Below are positions 7,888 through 14,473 of a stretch of DNA of 17,876 nt, in pieces. The notes beneath the pieces are model-generated. The model saw only the letters and a program-made list of their open reading frames with translations. It had not been told where the DNA came from and made no database searches. Position numbers and translations under genes: made by a program. The DNA is from NZWG01 sp964478995 (GTDB taxonomy: Bacteria > Fidelibacterota > Marinisomatia > Marinisomatales > UBA1611). The stretch is taken from assembly GCA_964478995.1 (NCBI GenBank), contig CAYZJY010000036.1, positions 1-17,876 on the forward strand, written 5' to 3'. Position 1 is the first letter of the stretch, and each line of letters starts with the position of its first letter.

Positions 7888-8901
7888 TTAACTATCACTA
7901 TTACCTTGAATCAATTCATCAAATCTATCACGCAATTTTTCAACCTCATTAATCAATGCTAATCTTCTATTATGCTCTTTAATTTCTCTTGCGGGATAGC
8001 CAGCATATATTTTGTTACCTTTTAATGATTTTGTAACACCTGATTTTGCTGCTACAATTGATCTATTACCTATTTTTAAATGAGGGGCAACTCCTACCTG
8101 ACCAGCAAAGGTACAATAATCACCCACTTCTGAACTTCCTGCAATTGCGAAACCTGCAGTTAATAAACATCCCTTTCCTATCTTCACATTATGGGCAATA
8201 TGCACTAGGTTATCTATTTTTGTCATCTCACCAACAACCGTATCCCCTATCGTGGCTCTATCAATCGCACAATTGGACCCAATTTCTACATTATCTCCAA
8301 TAATAACAGTACCTGTTTGTGGAATTTTTTCATGTATGTCATTTTCTGTTACATAACCAAAACCATCACAACCTATGGAGGTCCCGCTATGCACTATGAC
8401 ATTTTCCCCTAAAGTAATTCCGTTATATAGGGACACATTGGGGAAAATCTTACAATTTTTTCCAATAGTTACATTCATCTCAATAACTGTATTTGAGCCT
8501 ATGCTGCTTCCATCACCAATGTTGACCCCATCTTGGATAATTGCACCAGCGTTAATATTCACATCCTTACCAATGCGTGCATTACTTGAAATAATAGAAA
8601 AAGGATGAATCAATGGTTTACTCTCCGTACTTTCTAAAAAAAGAGACAGCGCTCTGGCCATTGCCAATTGAGGGTTTTTTACAACAATTCCATTCCTACC
8701 ATCCAAGACATCACTACTTTTTACTATGACAGCTGCAGCTTTGGTGTTTAACAAATATTTTCCATAGATAGGGTTACCCAAAAAGGTAATGGTATTGGGT
8801 GCTGAATTTTGGATTTCTGAGACGCCTTTAATCAGACAGGTTGGGTCTCCTACTACCTCTCCATCTAAATGCTTGGCAAGCTCACTAAGAGTGAGGGTCA
8901 A
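7888..8901 (-). CDS. lpxD: UDP-3-O-(3-hydroxyacyl)glucosamine N-acyltransferase
   Basis: A 337-residue LpxD, the third step of lipid A synthesis, which N-acylates UDP-3-O-acyl-glucosamine. The N-terminal uridine-binding domain (1-95, with LSELAKHLDGEVVGDP) is followed by a left-handed beta-helix of hexapeptide repeats (about 100-300) and a short C-terminal helix (RLALINEVEKLRDRFDELI). The catalytic His237 is in NLVHIAHN, and GCDGFGY (177-183) is a family signature. The start is TTG at 8901: no ATG or GTG is available near the conserved N-terminus, and this TTG is one base after the skp TGA stop. Translation probably depends on ribosomes arriving from skp. Confidence 0.95.
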   Translation of the reverse strand: MTLTLSELAKHLDGEVVGDPTCLIKGVSEIQNSAPNTITFLGNPIYGKYLLNTKAAAVIVKSSDVLDGRNGIVVKNPQLAMARALSLFLESTESKPLIHPFSIISSNARIGKDVNINAGAIIQDGVNIGDGSSIGSNTVIEMNVTIGKNCKIFPNVSLYNGITLGENVIVHSGTSIGCDGFGYVTENDIHEKIPQTGTVIIGDNVEIGSNCAIDRATIGDTVVGEMTKIDNLVHIAHNVKIGKGCLLTAGFAIAGSSEVGDYCTFAGQVGVAPHLKIGNRSIVAAKSGVTKSLKGNKIYAGYPAREIKEHNRRLALINEVEKLRDRFDELIQGNSDS

Positions 8902-8902
8902 T

Positions 8903-9430
8903 TCACTTTTCTACTTTTAGATTCCGCAATTCATGTAAAACATCATCAGTCATATCATATTGGGGTTTTACATATAATAATCCCATGCTCGCATCCATGA
9001 TGTAATCGAATTGATCATCTATGGCCACTTTCTTTACTGCCTCCCTGACCTTACCTAGGATCTCGTATTCCATTTGGGCTGATTTTTTCATTAACTCACC
9101 TTGAGGACCAACCTTCTCGGCTTGATAGGTTTGGATTGATCGCTCCATTTGCATAATCTGTTGTTTGATGCTTTCGCCTTTGTCTAACGCCATAAGACGC
9201 TTCACTTCATAATCTTTACTCAAACTATCCAACTGCAAAATCATTTTTTCATATTCGACTTGTACTTTTTGATACTCCATCTGAAGTTGCGACTCTGCTT
9301 CAGTGAATTCTTCATATTCTGTACGGATTCTTTCTGATTGGATATAACCAATCTTCAACTGTGCAAAGCCAGTTGTAACCATGCTAAGGAAGATTGAAAT
9401 GAATAATAAATAACTGGAAGATTTTTTCAC
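8903..9430 (-). CDS. skp: Skp/OmpH-family periplasmic chaperone
   Basis: A 175-residue OmpH/Skp family protein that would hold unfolded outer-membrane proteins in the periplasm for BamA. A signal peptide (VKKSSSYLLF to TTGFAQ) is followed by LKIGYIQSERI, the usual first strand, a long alpha-helical coiled-coil hairpin rich in Gln, Glu and Lys, and a returning YIMDASMGLLYV strand segment. The GTG at 9430 is chosen because AAGGAG (9437-9442) lies 6 nt upstream; an upstream ATG at 9463 would give a poorer signal peptide and overlap bamA. It directly follows bamA, the typical arrangement. Family assignment is firm; exact client range is unknown. Confidence 0.88.
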   Translation of the reverse strand: MKKSSSYLLFISIFLSMVTTGFAQLKIGYIQSERIRTEYEEFTEAESQLQMEYQKVQVEYEKMILQLDSLSKDYEVKRLMALDKGESIKQQIMQMERSIQTYQAEKVGPQGELMKKSAQMEYEILGKVREAVKKVAIDDQFDYIMDASMGLLYVKPQYDMTDDVLHELRNLKVEK

Positions 9431-9436
9431 AGTAAA

Positions 9437-9442
9437 CTCCTT
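9437..9442 (-). promoter_or_regulatory. Ribosome binding site for skp
   Basis: AAGGAG on the minus strand, 6 nt before the GTG at 9430 and inside the short bamA-skp gap. It decides the GTG start over the upstream ATG at 9463, and is one of few strong Shine-Dalgarno sequences in the window. Confidence 0.75.
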
Positions 9443-9446
9443 GTTT

Positions 9447-11870
9447 TTAAAATTGTTGACCAAAAGTGAGAGTGGTTTTCCAAGCTGGTTCTAATTCTCC
9501 ATATCCATTAACTCTATCAAAGCCATAACCAATATCAAAACCAAGCATACCAATCATAGGCATAAAAAACCTAATTCCCGCACCGACAGACCTCTTTAAA
9601 TCTAAAGGTCCGTTTCTTGGTAAACTTAGCCTTTCCATTAAATCGCCTGAAGACCAAACATTCCCCATTTCAGCAAAAATAAGACCATAAACTACAGGAT
9701 TTTCTGCAAATGGCACTCGAAATTCTGTTCCAAATTTAACTAAGGCATTCCCTCCAATAGGATTCCCGCTTAATGTGACTGGACCAACGCGATTATCATC
9801 ATAGCCTCTTAGCGGGTTTCCATATGGTATTCCATTACCTCCCATAATAAAACGATCATAATAAGGGATATAAGACGAACTTCCATCTTGCGAGGGTAGT
9901 TCTTTTACAATGCCAATCTTCATAGAGTTCATCAGGACAAATTTCCAAAATGTTGGAGTATACCATTCTAGATTTAAGACATGTTTATGAAAATTTTCTT
10001 GCCCCCCTAAAACCCATCCTGATAAAGTAGAATTAATTGAAAAATGAGACCCTATAGTTGGGAATTCAGGATGGTCTCGACTATCCCTTCGAATAGTCTG
10101 AACAAAGCTAATACCATCTGTTTGAGTTTTTCCACCAGCATACTTATCCAGATCTGATTGGCTACCTGAATATGCTCTTCTTCGAACCATAAATCTCCAT
10201 GTGCCTCTGAAATAATCATCAGGCCATTTAAATATTCTTCCCCACATAATGCTTCCATAAGTGCTTGTTGTTTCCAGAGGAGAATAATACATCGCAGAGC
10301 CACCTCCTCTCATGTCATAACCCAGTGATGCTCCAATTAGATTTTTTGTATCATTTACCATTGGGTCAGTAAAACTGATGGATGCCCTACGAGTTTTTGG
10401 CCTATCAACATTATATCCTTGGTACATATAGGAGTTTTGCCCTCCACTACTAACTCCTTCATTATAACTAAAACTAAAACTTTGCCCTTTGCCTCGAAAA
10501 TTAGGCAAGGATAAACCTCCTCCTCCAGTTAGACCATAATATTGAGAATAACCCATATTCGCACTTGCTTGGCCTGCTGGTTTTTCTTCCACTGTAAATT
10601 CAATATCAACCTTGTCTTCAGATACAGGAAGGATATTAGGTGCCGCATTTGCAAAAAAATTTAACATCATCACCTCACGATAACTGCGTGCGATAAGTTC
10701 TTGACTATATACATCACCTGGGAAAACCCTTAATTGTCTTCGAATCACATTCTCACGTGTTCGAGTATTACCTAAAATTGATATATTATTGATATAAACT
10801 TTATGATTTTCAGTAATCATAAAATGGATATCTAAAGAATCTTTGCCAATAGGAGTAATTTTAGGTTCAACTCTACTATAGATATAACCTCTATCAAGGT
10901 ATAGTCCTTGAACTCTTGAGAAAACAGCCATATTAAACTCTTCATCACTATATCTCTCTTCTTTTTCCAATGAAAGAGCACGCTCCAGGGTCTCTTGATC
11001 AAATAAAGTCATGCCTTCCCATGAAAAATTCCGATATTTATATCTAGGTCCCTCTTCCACAGATAAAACAATATTCATTTTTTTCCCATTTGGCGAATAT
11101 TCTATGGAATCACTAATTATTTTAAAATCTCTATAGCCCTTATTGCGATAATATGCAGACAATAGATTTTTATCCTCATCAAACTTTTTATTATCAAAGG
11201 TTGATCGCCAAAATAAATACCATGGTTGTTGCTTGGTTTCTTTCATCTCCCATCGTAAACGAAGATCAGATATAGACTCATTGCCGTCAATAATAATTTT
11301 TCCAATTTTCACCTTTCTATTTTCTTCAATGGTGAAGGTAAGGTCTCTTATAAGTTCTTTGCCTTTGCCTCCAAACAAACTTAAATCCTTTTTTGGCATA
11401 GATAATTCACTAGATATTTTTACATTTAGATAGCCCTTTTCTGCATATATTTTTCTGATGGATTTTTCTGTATTATGCAAAGTATTGAGTTTTATTCTCT
11501 GTCCTGTTGATAAACTAATTTCATCATCAAATTTTCTGTCTTTTATTTTTTTATTTCCTGCAAACCTTATATCCCCAAGAATGAAGTTTTCCACAACCTC
11601 AATAATTATGGCAAGGCCATCTTCGGTCTCTTCTTCATATTGAATCTGAACATCTTGGAAAAGACCCAATTGCCAAAGTCGCTTTATTGCTCTAGGAAAA
11701 TCTGCAGGGGATATAGTCTGTCCTTCCCTTAACCCCGCAGTAAATACAATTGTTTTCTCTGATGTGGTCAAGTTCCCATTCACTTTCACGCTTGAAATGG
11801 TTATTTCATCTTTTTCAAATTGAGAATACGAAAAAGAAAAAAAACAAAAAAATATTAAAATCCGTATCAT
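9447..11870 (-). CDS. bamA: Outer-membrane protein assembly factor BamA
   Basis: An 807-residue BamA/Omp85, the central outer-membrane insertase for beta-barrel proteins. After a signal peptide (1-16, ending SFSYSQ) come five POTRA repeats, roughly 22-95, 97-183, 187-273, 277-355 and 357-430. The repeated pattern is a strand then a glycine-asparagine turn, such as VKVNGNLTTSE and ISILGNTRTREN. The C-terminal barrel (about 435-807) carries the LRGY motif (687-690), corresponding to the conserved (V/I)RG(F/Y) of loop 6, and ends in the usual terminal Phe (TFGQQF). Length is typical (E. coli about 810). It begins 3 bp after the uppS stop and is followed by skp. Confidence 0.95.
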   Translation of the reverse strand: MIRILIFFCFFSFSYSQFEKDEITISSVKVNGNLTTSEKTIVFTAGLREGQTISPADFPRAIKRLWQLGLFQDVQIQYEEETEDGLAIIIEVVENFILGDIRFAGNKKIKDRKFDDEISLSTGQRIKLNTLHNTEKSIRKIYAEKGYLNVKISSELSMPKKDLSLFGGKGKELIRDLTFTIEENRKVKIGKIIIDGNESISDLRLRWEMKETKQQPWYLFWRSTFDNKKFDEDKNLLSAYYRNKGYRDFKIISDSIEYSPNGKKMNIVLSVEEGPRYKYRNFSWEGMTLFDQETLERALSLEKEERYSDEEFNMAVFSRVQGLYLDRGYIYSRVEPKITPIGKDSLDIHFMITENHKVYINNISILGNTRTRENVIRRQLRVFPGDVYSQELIARSYREVMMLNFFANAAPNILPVSEDKVDIEFTVEEKPAGQASANMGYSQYYGLTGGGGLSLPNFRGKGQSFSFSYNEGVSSGGQNSYMYQGYNVDRPKTRRASISFTDPMVNDTKNLIGASLGYDMRGGGSAMYYSPLETTSTYGSIMWGRIFKWPDDYFRGTWRFMVRRRAYSGSQSDLDKYAGGKTQTDGISFVQTIRRDSRDHPEFPTIGSHFSINSTLSGWVLGGQENFHKHVLNLEWYTPTFWKFVLMNSMKIGIVKELPSQDGSSSYIPYYDRFIMGGNGIPYGNPLRGYDDNRVGPVTLSGNPIGGNALVKFGTEFRVPFAENPVVYGLIFAEMGNVWSSGDLMERLSLPRNGPLDLKRSVGAGIRFFMPMIGMLGFDIGYGFDRVNGYGELEPAWKTTLTFGQQF

Positions 11871-11873
11871 TAA

Positions 11874-12623
11874 TTAAATCTGGGCCTGTTTACTTAATTT
11901 TCCAAATCGACGTTCCCTAGATTGAAAATCAAAGATAGCATCCATTAATTGGTGTTCGCGAAAATCAGGCCAAAAGGTATCTGTCATTAATATCTCTGTA
12001 TAGGCAATTTGCCAAAGCAAAAAATTACTTAGTCTATTTTCACCACTTGTTCTAATTAAGAGGTCAGGGTCAGGGATATCACTTGTATAAAGCGAATTAT
12101 CAAACACATCAATGTTTATATCTACTGGTTTGAGATTACCTGATTCCACCTTAATTGCAAGATCTTTAACTGCACTAATAATTTCCTGACGACTGCCATA
12201 GTTTAATGCTAAGTTTAAATTCAAGCCGCTATTATCTTTTGTCATTTCAATACCATCACTAAGGCCTCTGGCTGTTCTAGATGGAATTGTTTCTAAATCC
12301 CCAATTATTGTAAACCTCACTTTTTCTTTATGTAATTCTTTTATTTCTTCTTTAATGGTCTTAAGCAAAAGGTGCATCAAGGCACTTACTTCTGCCGAAG
12401 GCCTTTTCCAGTTCTCTGTTGAAAAGGTATAAAGCGTTAAGTGACTTACACCAATCTCGGCACAAACTCGCGTTATTTCTCTTACTGAATTAATACCTTC
12501 TTTATGACCGGAGATTCTAGGCAAGGACCTAGACTTTGCCCACCGGCCGTTACCATCCATAATTATGGCTATATGTTTAGGTATGTGGCCCAAAAGGACC
12601 TTCTCTCTTTTTGATTTTTTCAT
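11874..12623 (-). CDS. uppS: Undecaprenyl diphosphate synthase (cis-prenyltransferase)
   Basis: A 249-residue cis-prenyltransferase, which extends farnesyl diphosphate with isopentenyl diphosphate to undecaprenyl diphosphate, the lipid carrier for peptidoglycan and LPS O-chains. The first motif, AIIMDGNGRWAKSR (19-32), has the catalytic Asp23. YTFSTENWKRP follows in the middle and PDLLIRTSGENRLSNFLLWQ near the C-terminus. The frame is open upstream to a TTG at 12677, but the ATG at 12623 puts the conserved motif at the usual distance from the start; the extra 18 residues would be atypical. A possible promoter, TTGACT at 12748-12743 and TATTTT at 12724-12719 with an 18-nt spacer, overlaps the mrp stop; it is weak. 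cdsA, often next to uppS, is missing. It heads the envelope cluster. Confidence 0.93.
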   Translation of the reverse strand: MKKSKREKVLLGHIPKHIAIIMDGNGRWAKSRSLPRISGHKEGINSVREITRVCAEIGVSHLTLYTFSTENWKRPSAEVSALMHLLLKTIKEEIKELHKEKVRFTIIGDLETIPSRTARGLSDGIEMTKDNSGLNLNLALNYGSRQEIISAVKDLAIKVESGNLKPVDINIDVFDNSLYTSDIPDPDLLIRTSGENRLSNFLLWQIAYTEILMTDTFWPDFREHQLMDAIFDFQSRERRFGKLSKQAQI

Positions 12624-12740
12624 CCTGATGTTGAAGAAAAAGCGGGCGAAATTACTCCTGACACGTAGGCAATACAACCTAGTTAGATAAAGAGCACATT
12701 AAGTCTTTATTGATTAACAAAATATTTATTAAAAGGTTCC

Positions 12741-13853
12741 CTAGTCAATAAGGGATAAAATTTTATCCGCTATTTCCACATATACCTGACCCATCTCATT
12801 TATTTCTTCCTCTGATGTTAATGGTCTTCCTTCATCAGTTGATAACATTACCTTTTTTGAAATAGGTATTTGCCCAAGCAAGGGCACACCAAGTCGTTTA
12901 CTTTCTTCTTCGCCTCCTCCAACTTTAAATAAATCAAGTTTTAGATTAAATGTGCCATCTGAGTTGGTATGAACCTTTTCCCCATTGATTTCTATCGATG
13001 AATCAATAGGATTCACACTCCCATCTAAAAGGAGTCCTGACATATTCTCGATAACACCTAGAACTGGAGTATTTACCTTTTTAAACATATCTGCTCCCTT
13101 ACGAACATCGGCTAATGCTATGTCTTGAGGAGTGGTAATAATTACTGCTCCTGTCATACGTAATTTCTGTGTCAATGTTAATTGAATGTCTCCAGTACCT
13201 GGAGGAAGATCTAGTAAAAGGATATCAAGTTCACCCCATGCGACATCTCGAAAAAATTGCTCCGTCATCCTAGAGACCAAAGGCCCTCTCCATATAACTG
13301 GTGTTTCATTGCCACTAATGAAACCAAAACTCATAACCTTCATTCCAAATTTTTCAAGTGGAATCAATTTATTATCTTGAGTCATCTTAGGCTGTTCATT
13401 TAAACCTAATAAAATAGGGAGAGAGGGGCCGTAAATATCAAGGTCCAATAAACCTATCTTGTTTACTTTTTTTGATAGGGCACATGCTAAATTTGCAGCG
13501 ACAGTAGATTTCCCAACTCCGCCTTTCCCACTTGCTATCGCAATAACATGTTTGACATTGGCTAATATGCCTGTTGAATTGCTAGACTCTTGGGAAGATT
13601 GGCTGGGGGGGGTCTGATTTGTTTTATTTCCAAGGATAATCTCTACTGATGTAAAATATTCACCAAGTTCTTTTTTAACATTTTCGATAACTTGTTGTTT
13701 TTTTTCTTCATTCTGTGATGTGATATTGAGTTCTAGTTTAATGCTATCATCATTAATCTCAATATCCTTCACCATGCCAAATGAAACAATATCCCTACTG
13801 AATCCAGGATAATTAATTGACCTTAGTTTTGTTAATACTTGCTCTTTATTCAT
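12741..13853 (-). CDS. Mrp/ApbC-type iron-sulfur carrier ATPase lacking CxxC
   Basis: A 370-residue Mrp (ApbC/NBP35) family protein, which in other bacteria binds and transfers Fe-S clusters with ATP hydrolysis. An N-terminal MIP18/DUF59 domain (1-75) is joined by a Ser/Gln-rich linker (77-95) to the P-loop ATPase. The deviant Walker A SGKGGVGKST is at 108-117, with LLDLDIYGPS at 135-144 and LLDLPPGTGD at 213-222. In Mrp proteins that carry a CxxC, it normally lies after VIENMS. Here the stretch 273-310 is a different, cysteine-free insert (NGEKVHTNSDGTFNL), after which FKVGGGEEESKRLGVPLLG resumes the family pattern. The only Cys in the protein is Cys123, so a classical bridging cluster is unlikely. 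A C8 run on the coding strand falls in the linker. Upstream is a terminator-like hairpin just before the ATG and no Shine-Dalgarno. Confidence 0.88.
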   Translation of the reverse strand: MNKEQVLTKLRSINYPGFSRDIVSFGMVKDIEINDDSIKLELNITSQNEEKKQQVIENVKKELGEYFTSVEIILGNKTNQTPPSQSSQESSNSTGILANVKHVIAIASGKGGVGKSTVAANLACALSKKVNKIGLLDLDIYGPSLPILLGLNEQPKMTQDNKLIPLEKFGMKVMSFGFISGNETPVIWRGPLVSRMTEQFFRDVAWGELDILLLDLPPGTGDIQLTLTQKLRMTGAVIITTPQDIALADVRKGADMFKKVNTPVLGVIENMSGLLLDGSVNPIDSSIEINGEKVHTNSDGTFNLKLDLFKVGGGEEESKRLGVPLLGQIPISKKVMLSTDEGRPLTSEEEINEMGQVYVEIADKILSLID

Positions 13854-13863
13854 ATTTTTTTAT

Positions 13864-13893
13864 ATAAAAAACGGCTGCACAGAGACAACCGTT
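13864..13893 (-). terminator. Rho-independent terminator after ferredoxin gene, in mrp leader
   Basis: On the minus strand AACGGTTGT and GCAGCCGTT form a 9-bp stem (two G-U pairs) around CTCTGT, followed immediately by six T. It sits 27 nt after the ferredoxin stop and ends about 10 nt before the mrp ATG, so it terminates the ferredoxin transcript or acts within the mrp leader. Confidence 0.7.
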
Positions 13894-13902
13894 ATTTTGT
13901 TA

Positions 13903-13911
13903 ATTATAACA
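13903..13911 (-). promoter_or_regulatory. Possible extended -10 promoter for mrp
   Basis: The minus strand reads TGTTATAAT, a perfect TATAAT with the TGn extension. No convincing -35 is seen. The start point would be near 13896, just before the hairpin and about 43 nt ahead of the mrp ATG. AT-rich DNA makes chance matches easy, so confidence is modest. Confidence 0.35.
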
Positions 13912-13919
13912 ATATATAT

Positions 13920-14225
13920 TTAGCCAGAATATTCTCTTCCAAACCAATCATAATTAACTTTGATATACTTATTCCACTCATCAGGAACCTCACTTTCTTC
14001 AAAAATTGCCTCAACAGGACATTCGGGCTCGCAGGCACCACAATCAATGCACTCTTCTGGGTCAATGTATAAGGAATCATTTTCCTCTGGCACAAACCCA
14101 TCTACTTTTGCCTCTGCACCAGCCCCAGTTTTATCATGCGGACCATGGATGCAATCAACTGGACAAACCTCTACACAGGCCGTATCACACGTCCCGACGC
14201 AAGGCTCACAAATAATATAAGTCAT
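13920..14225 (-). CDS. Thermus-type 7Fe ferredoxin with an additional cysteine
   Basis: A 101-residue bacterial-type ferredoxin, a small soluble electron carrier. Ten cysteines are at 6, 9, 13, 17, 21, 25, 59, 62, 65 and 69. By comparison with 7Fe ferredoxins, the C-x7-C pair 9/17 plus Cys69 would hold a [3Fe-4S] cluster. Cys21 with CIDCGAC (59-65) would hold a [4Fe-4S] cluster. CVEVCPVDC (17-25) and DPEECIDCGACEPECP (55-70) are diagnostic. Cys13 replaces the Lys usual in Thermus-type sequences (IGVK versus VGTC) and may alter the first cluster. A loop of about 20 residues (28-50, GAGAEAKVDGF) separates the halves. The start is supported by AAAGGAG 7 nt upstream and a plausible promoter. A terminator follows, so it is probably monocistronic. 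The redox partner is unknown. Confidence 0.93.
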   Translation of the reverse strand: MTYIICEPCVGTCDTACVEVCPVDCIHGPHDKTGAGAEAKVDGFVPEENDSLYIDPEECIDCGACEPECPVEAIFEESEVPDEWNKYIKVNYDWFGREYSG

Positions 14226-14232
14226 TTTAGTA

Positions 14233-14239
14233 CTCCTTT
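14233..14239 (-). promoter_or_regulatory. Strong ribosome binding site for the ferredoxin gene
   Basis: AAAGGAG on the minus strand, 7 nt before the ATG at 14225. It is the clearest Shine-Dalgarno in the window and suggests high expression. Confidence 0.8.
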
Positions 14240-14249
14240 AAGATAAAGT

Positions 14250-14277
14250 ATTATTTTACGTTCTATGTACTCTCCAA
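14250..14277 (-). promoter_or_regulatory. Probable promoter of the ferredoxin gene
   Basis: TTGGAG (14277-14272) and AATAAT (14255-14250) are separated by 16 nt, matching 4/6 and 5/6 of the sigma-70 consensus. The start would be near 14243, giving a short leader that just includes the ribosome binding site. It lies downstream of the orphan terminator at 14354-14388. Confidence 0.35.
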
Positions 14278-14353
14278 TTTAAAATTAAAAATTAGCTGTA
14301 TAAAAAGGTTTTGGAGGTAATTTCATTCTTTAAATCTTACCAATGCTAAAGAT

Positions 14354-14388
14354 AAAAAAAAAGAACATGGGGCAATTATGCCTTGTTC
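14354..14388 (-). terminator. Orphan minus-strand rho-independent terminator
   Basis: On the minus strand GAACA...TGTTC forms the base and GGCA/TGCC the top of a hairpin (tetraloop TAAT), with small internal asymmetry, followed directly by nine T (nine A at 14354-14362 on the plus strand). No minus-strand gene ends nearby: the closest upstream on that strand is at 15884-16243, beyond the plus-strand kinase. It lies in the 248-bp gap between the divergent ferredoxin and kinase genes, the largest intergenic space in the window. Confidence 0.6.
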
Positions 14389-14473
14389 AAATTATTTCAA
14401 AATCTGGTTATGCATTCTATTGTGCTATTGGCTTTTATAGTAAACAAATTAGAAATCTAAAATACTCTTTGTT

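Noticed and set aside
5694..8901. Repetitive-looking sequence in lpxA and lpxD
   Set aside because: These are hexapeptide repeats of left-handed beta-helix proteins, not DNA repeats or a CRISPR array.
9431..9463. Upstream ATG for skp (MVNNFKNKEF)
   Set aside because: The GTG at 9430 has an AAGGAG 6 nt upstream and starts the signal peptide; the longer form overlaps bamA.
10052..10303. Minus-strand frame of 83 codons within bamA
   Set aside because: It lies fully inside the bamA barrel coding region in another frame and lacks family features.
12624..12677. TTG start giving an 18-residue N-terminal extension of uppS
   Set aside because: The ATG at 12623 places the conserved DGNGRWA motif at the normal distance; the extension is not family-like.
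13904..14220. Several open frames overlapping the ferredoxin gene on both strands
   Set aside because: They are shadows of a Cys-rich coding sequence with strong ferredoxin motifs, a Shine-Dalgarno and a promoter; their translations match no family.
14391..14473. Sigma-70 promoter for the kinase (TATAGT near 14436)
   Set aside because: No -35 box at an acceptable distance; the match is expected by chance in AT-rich DNA.
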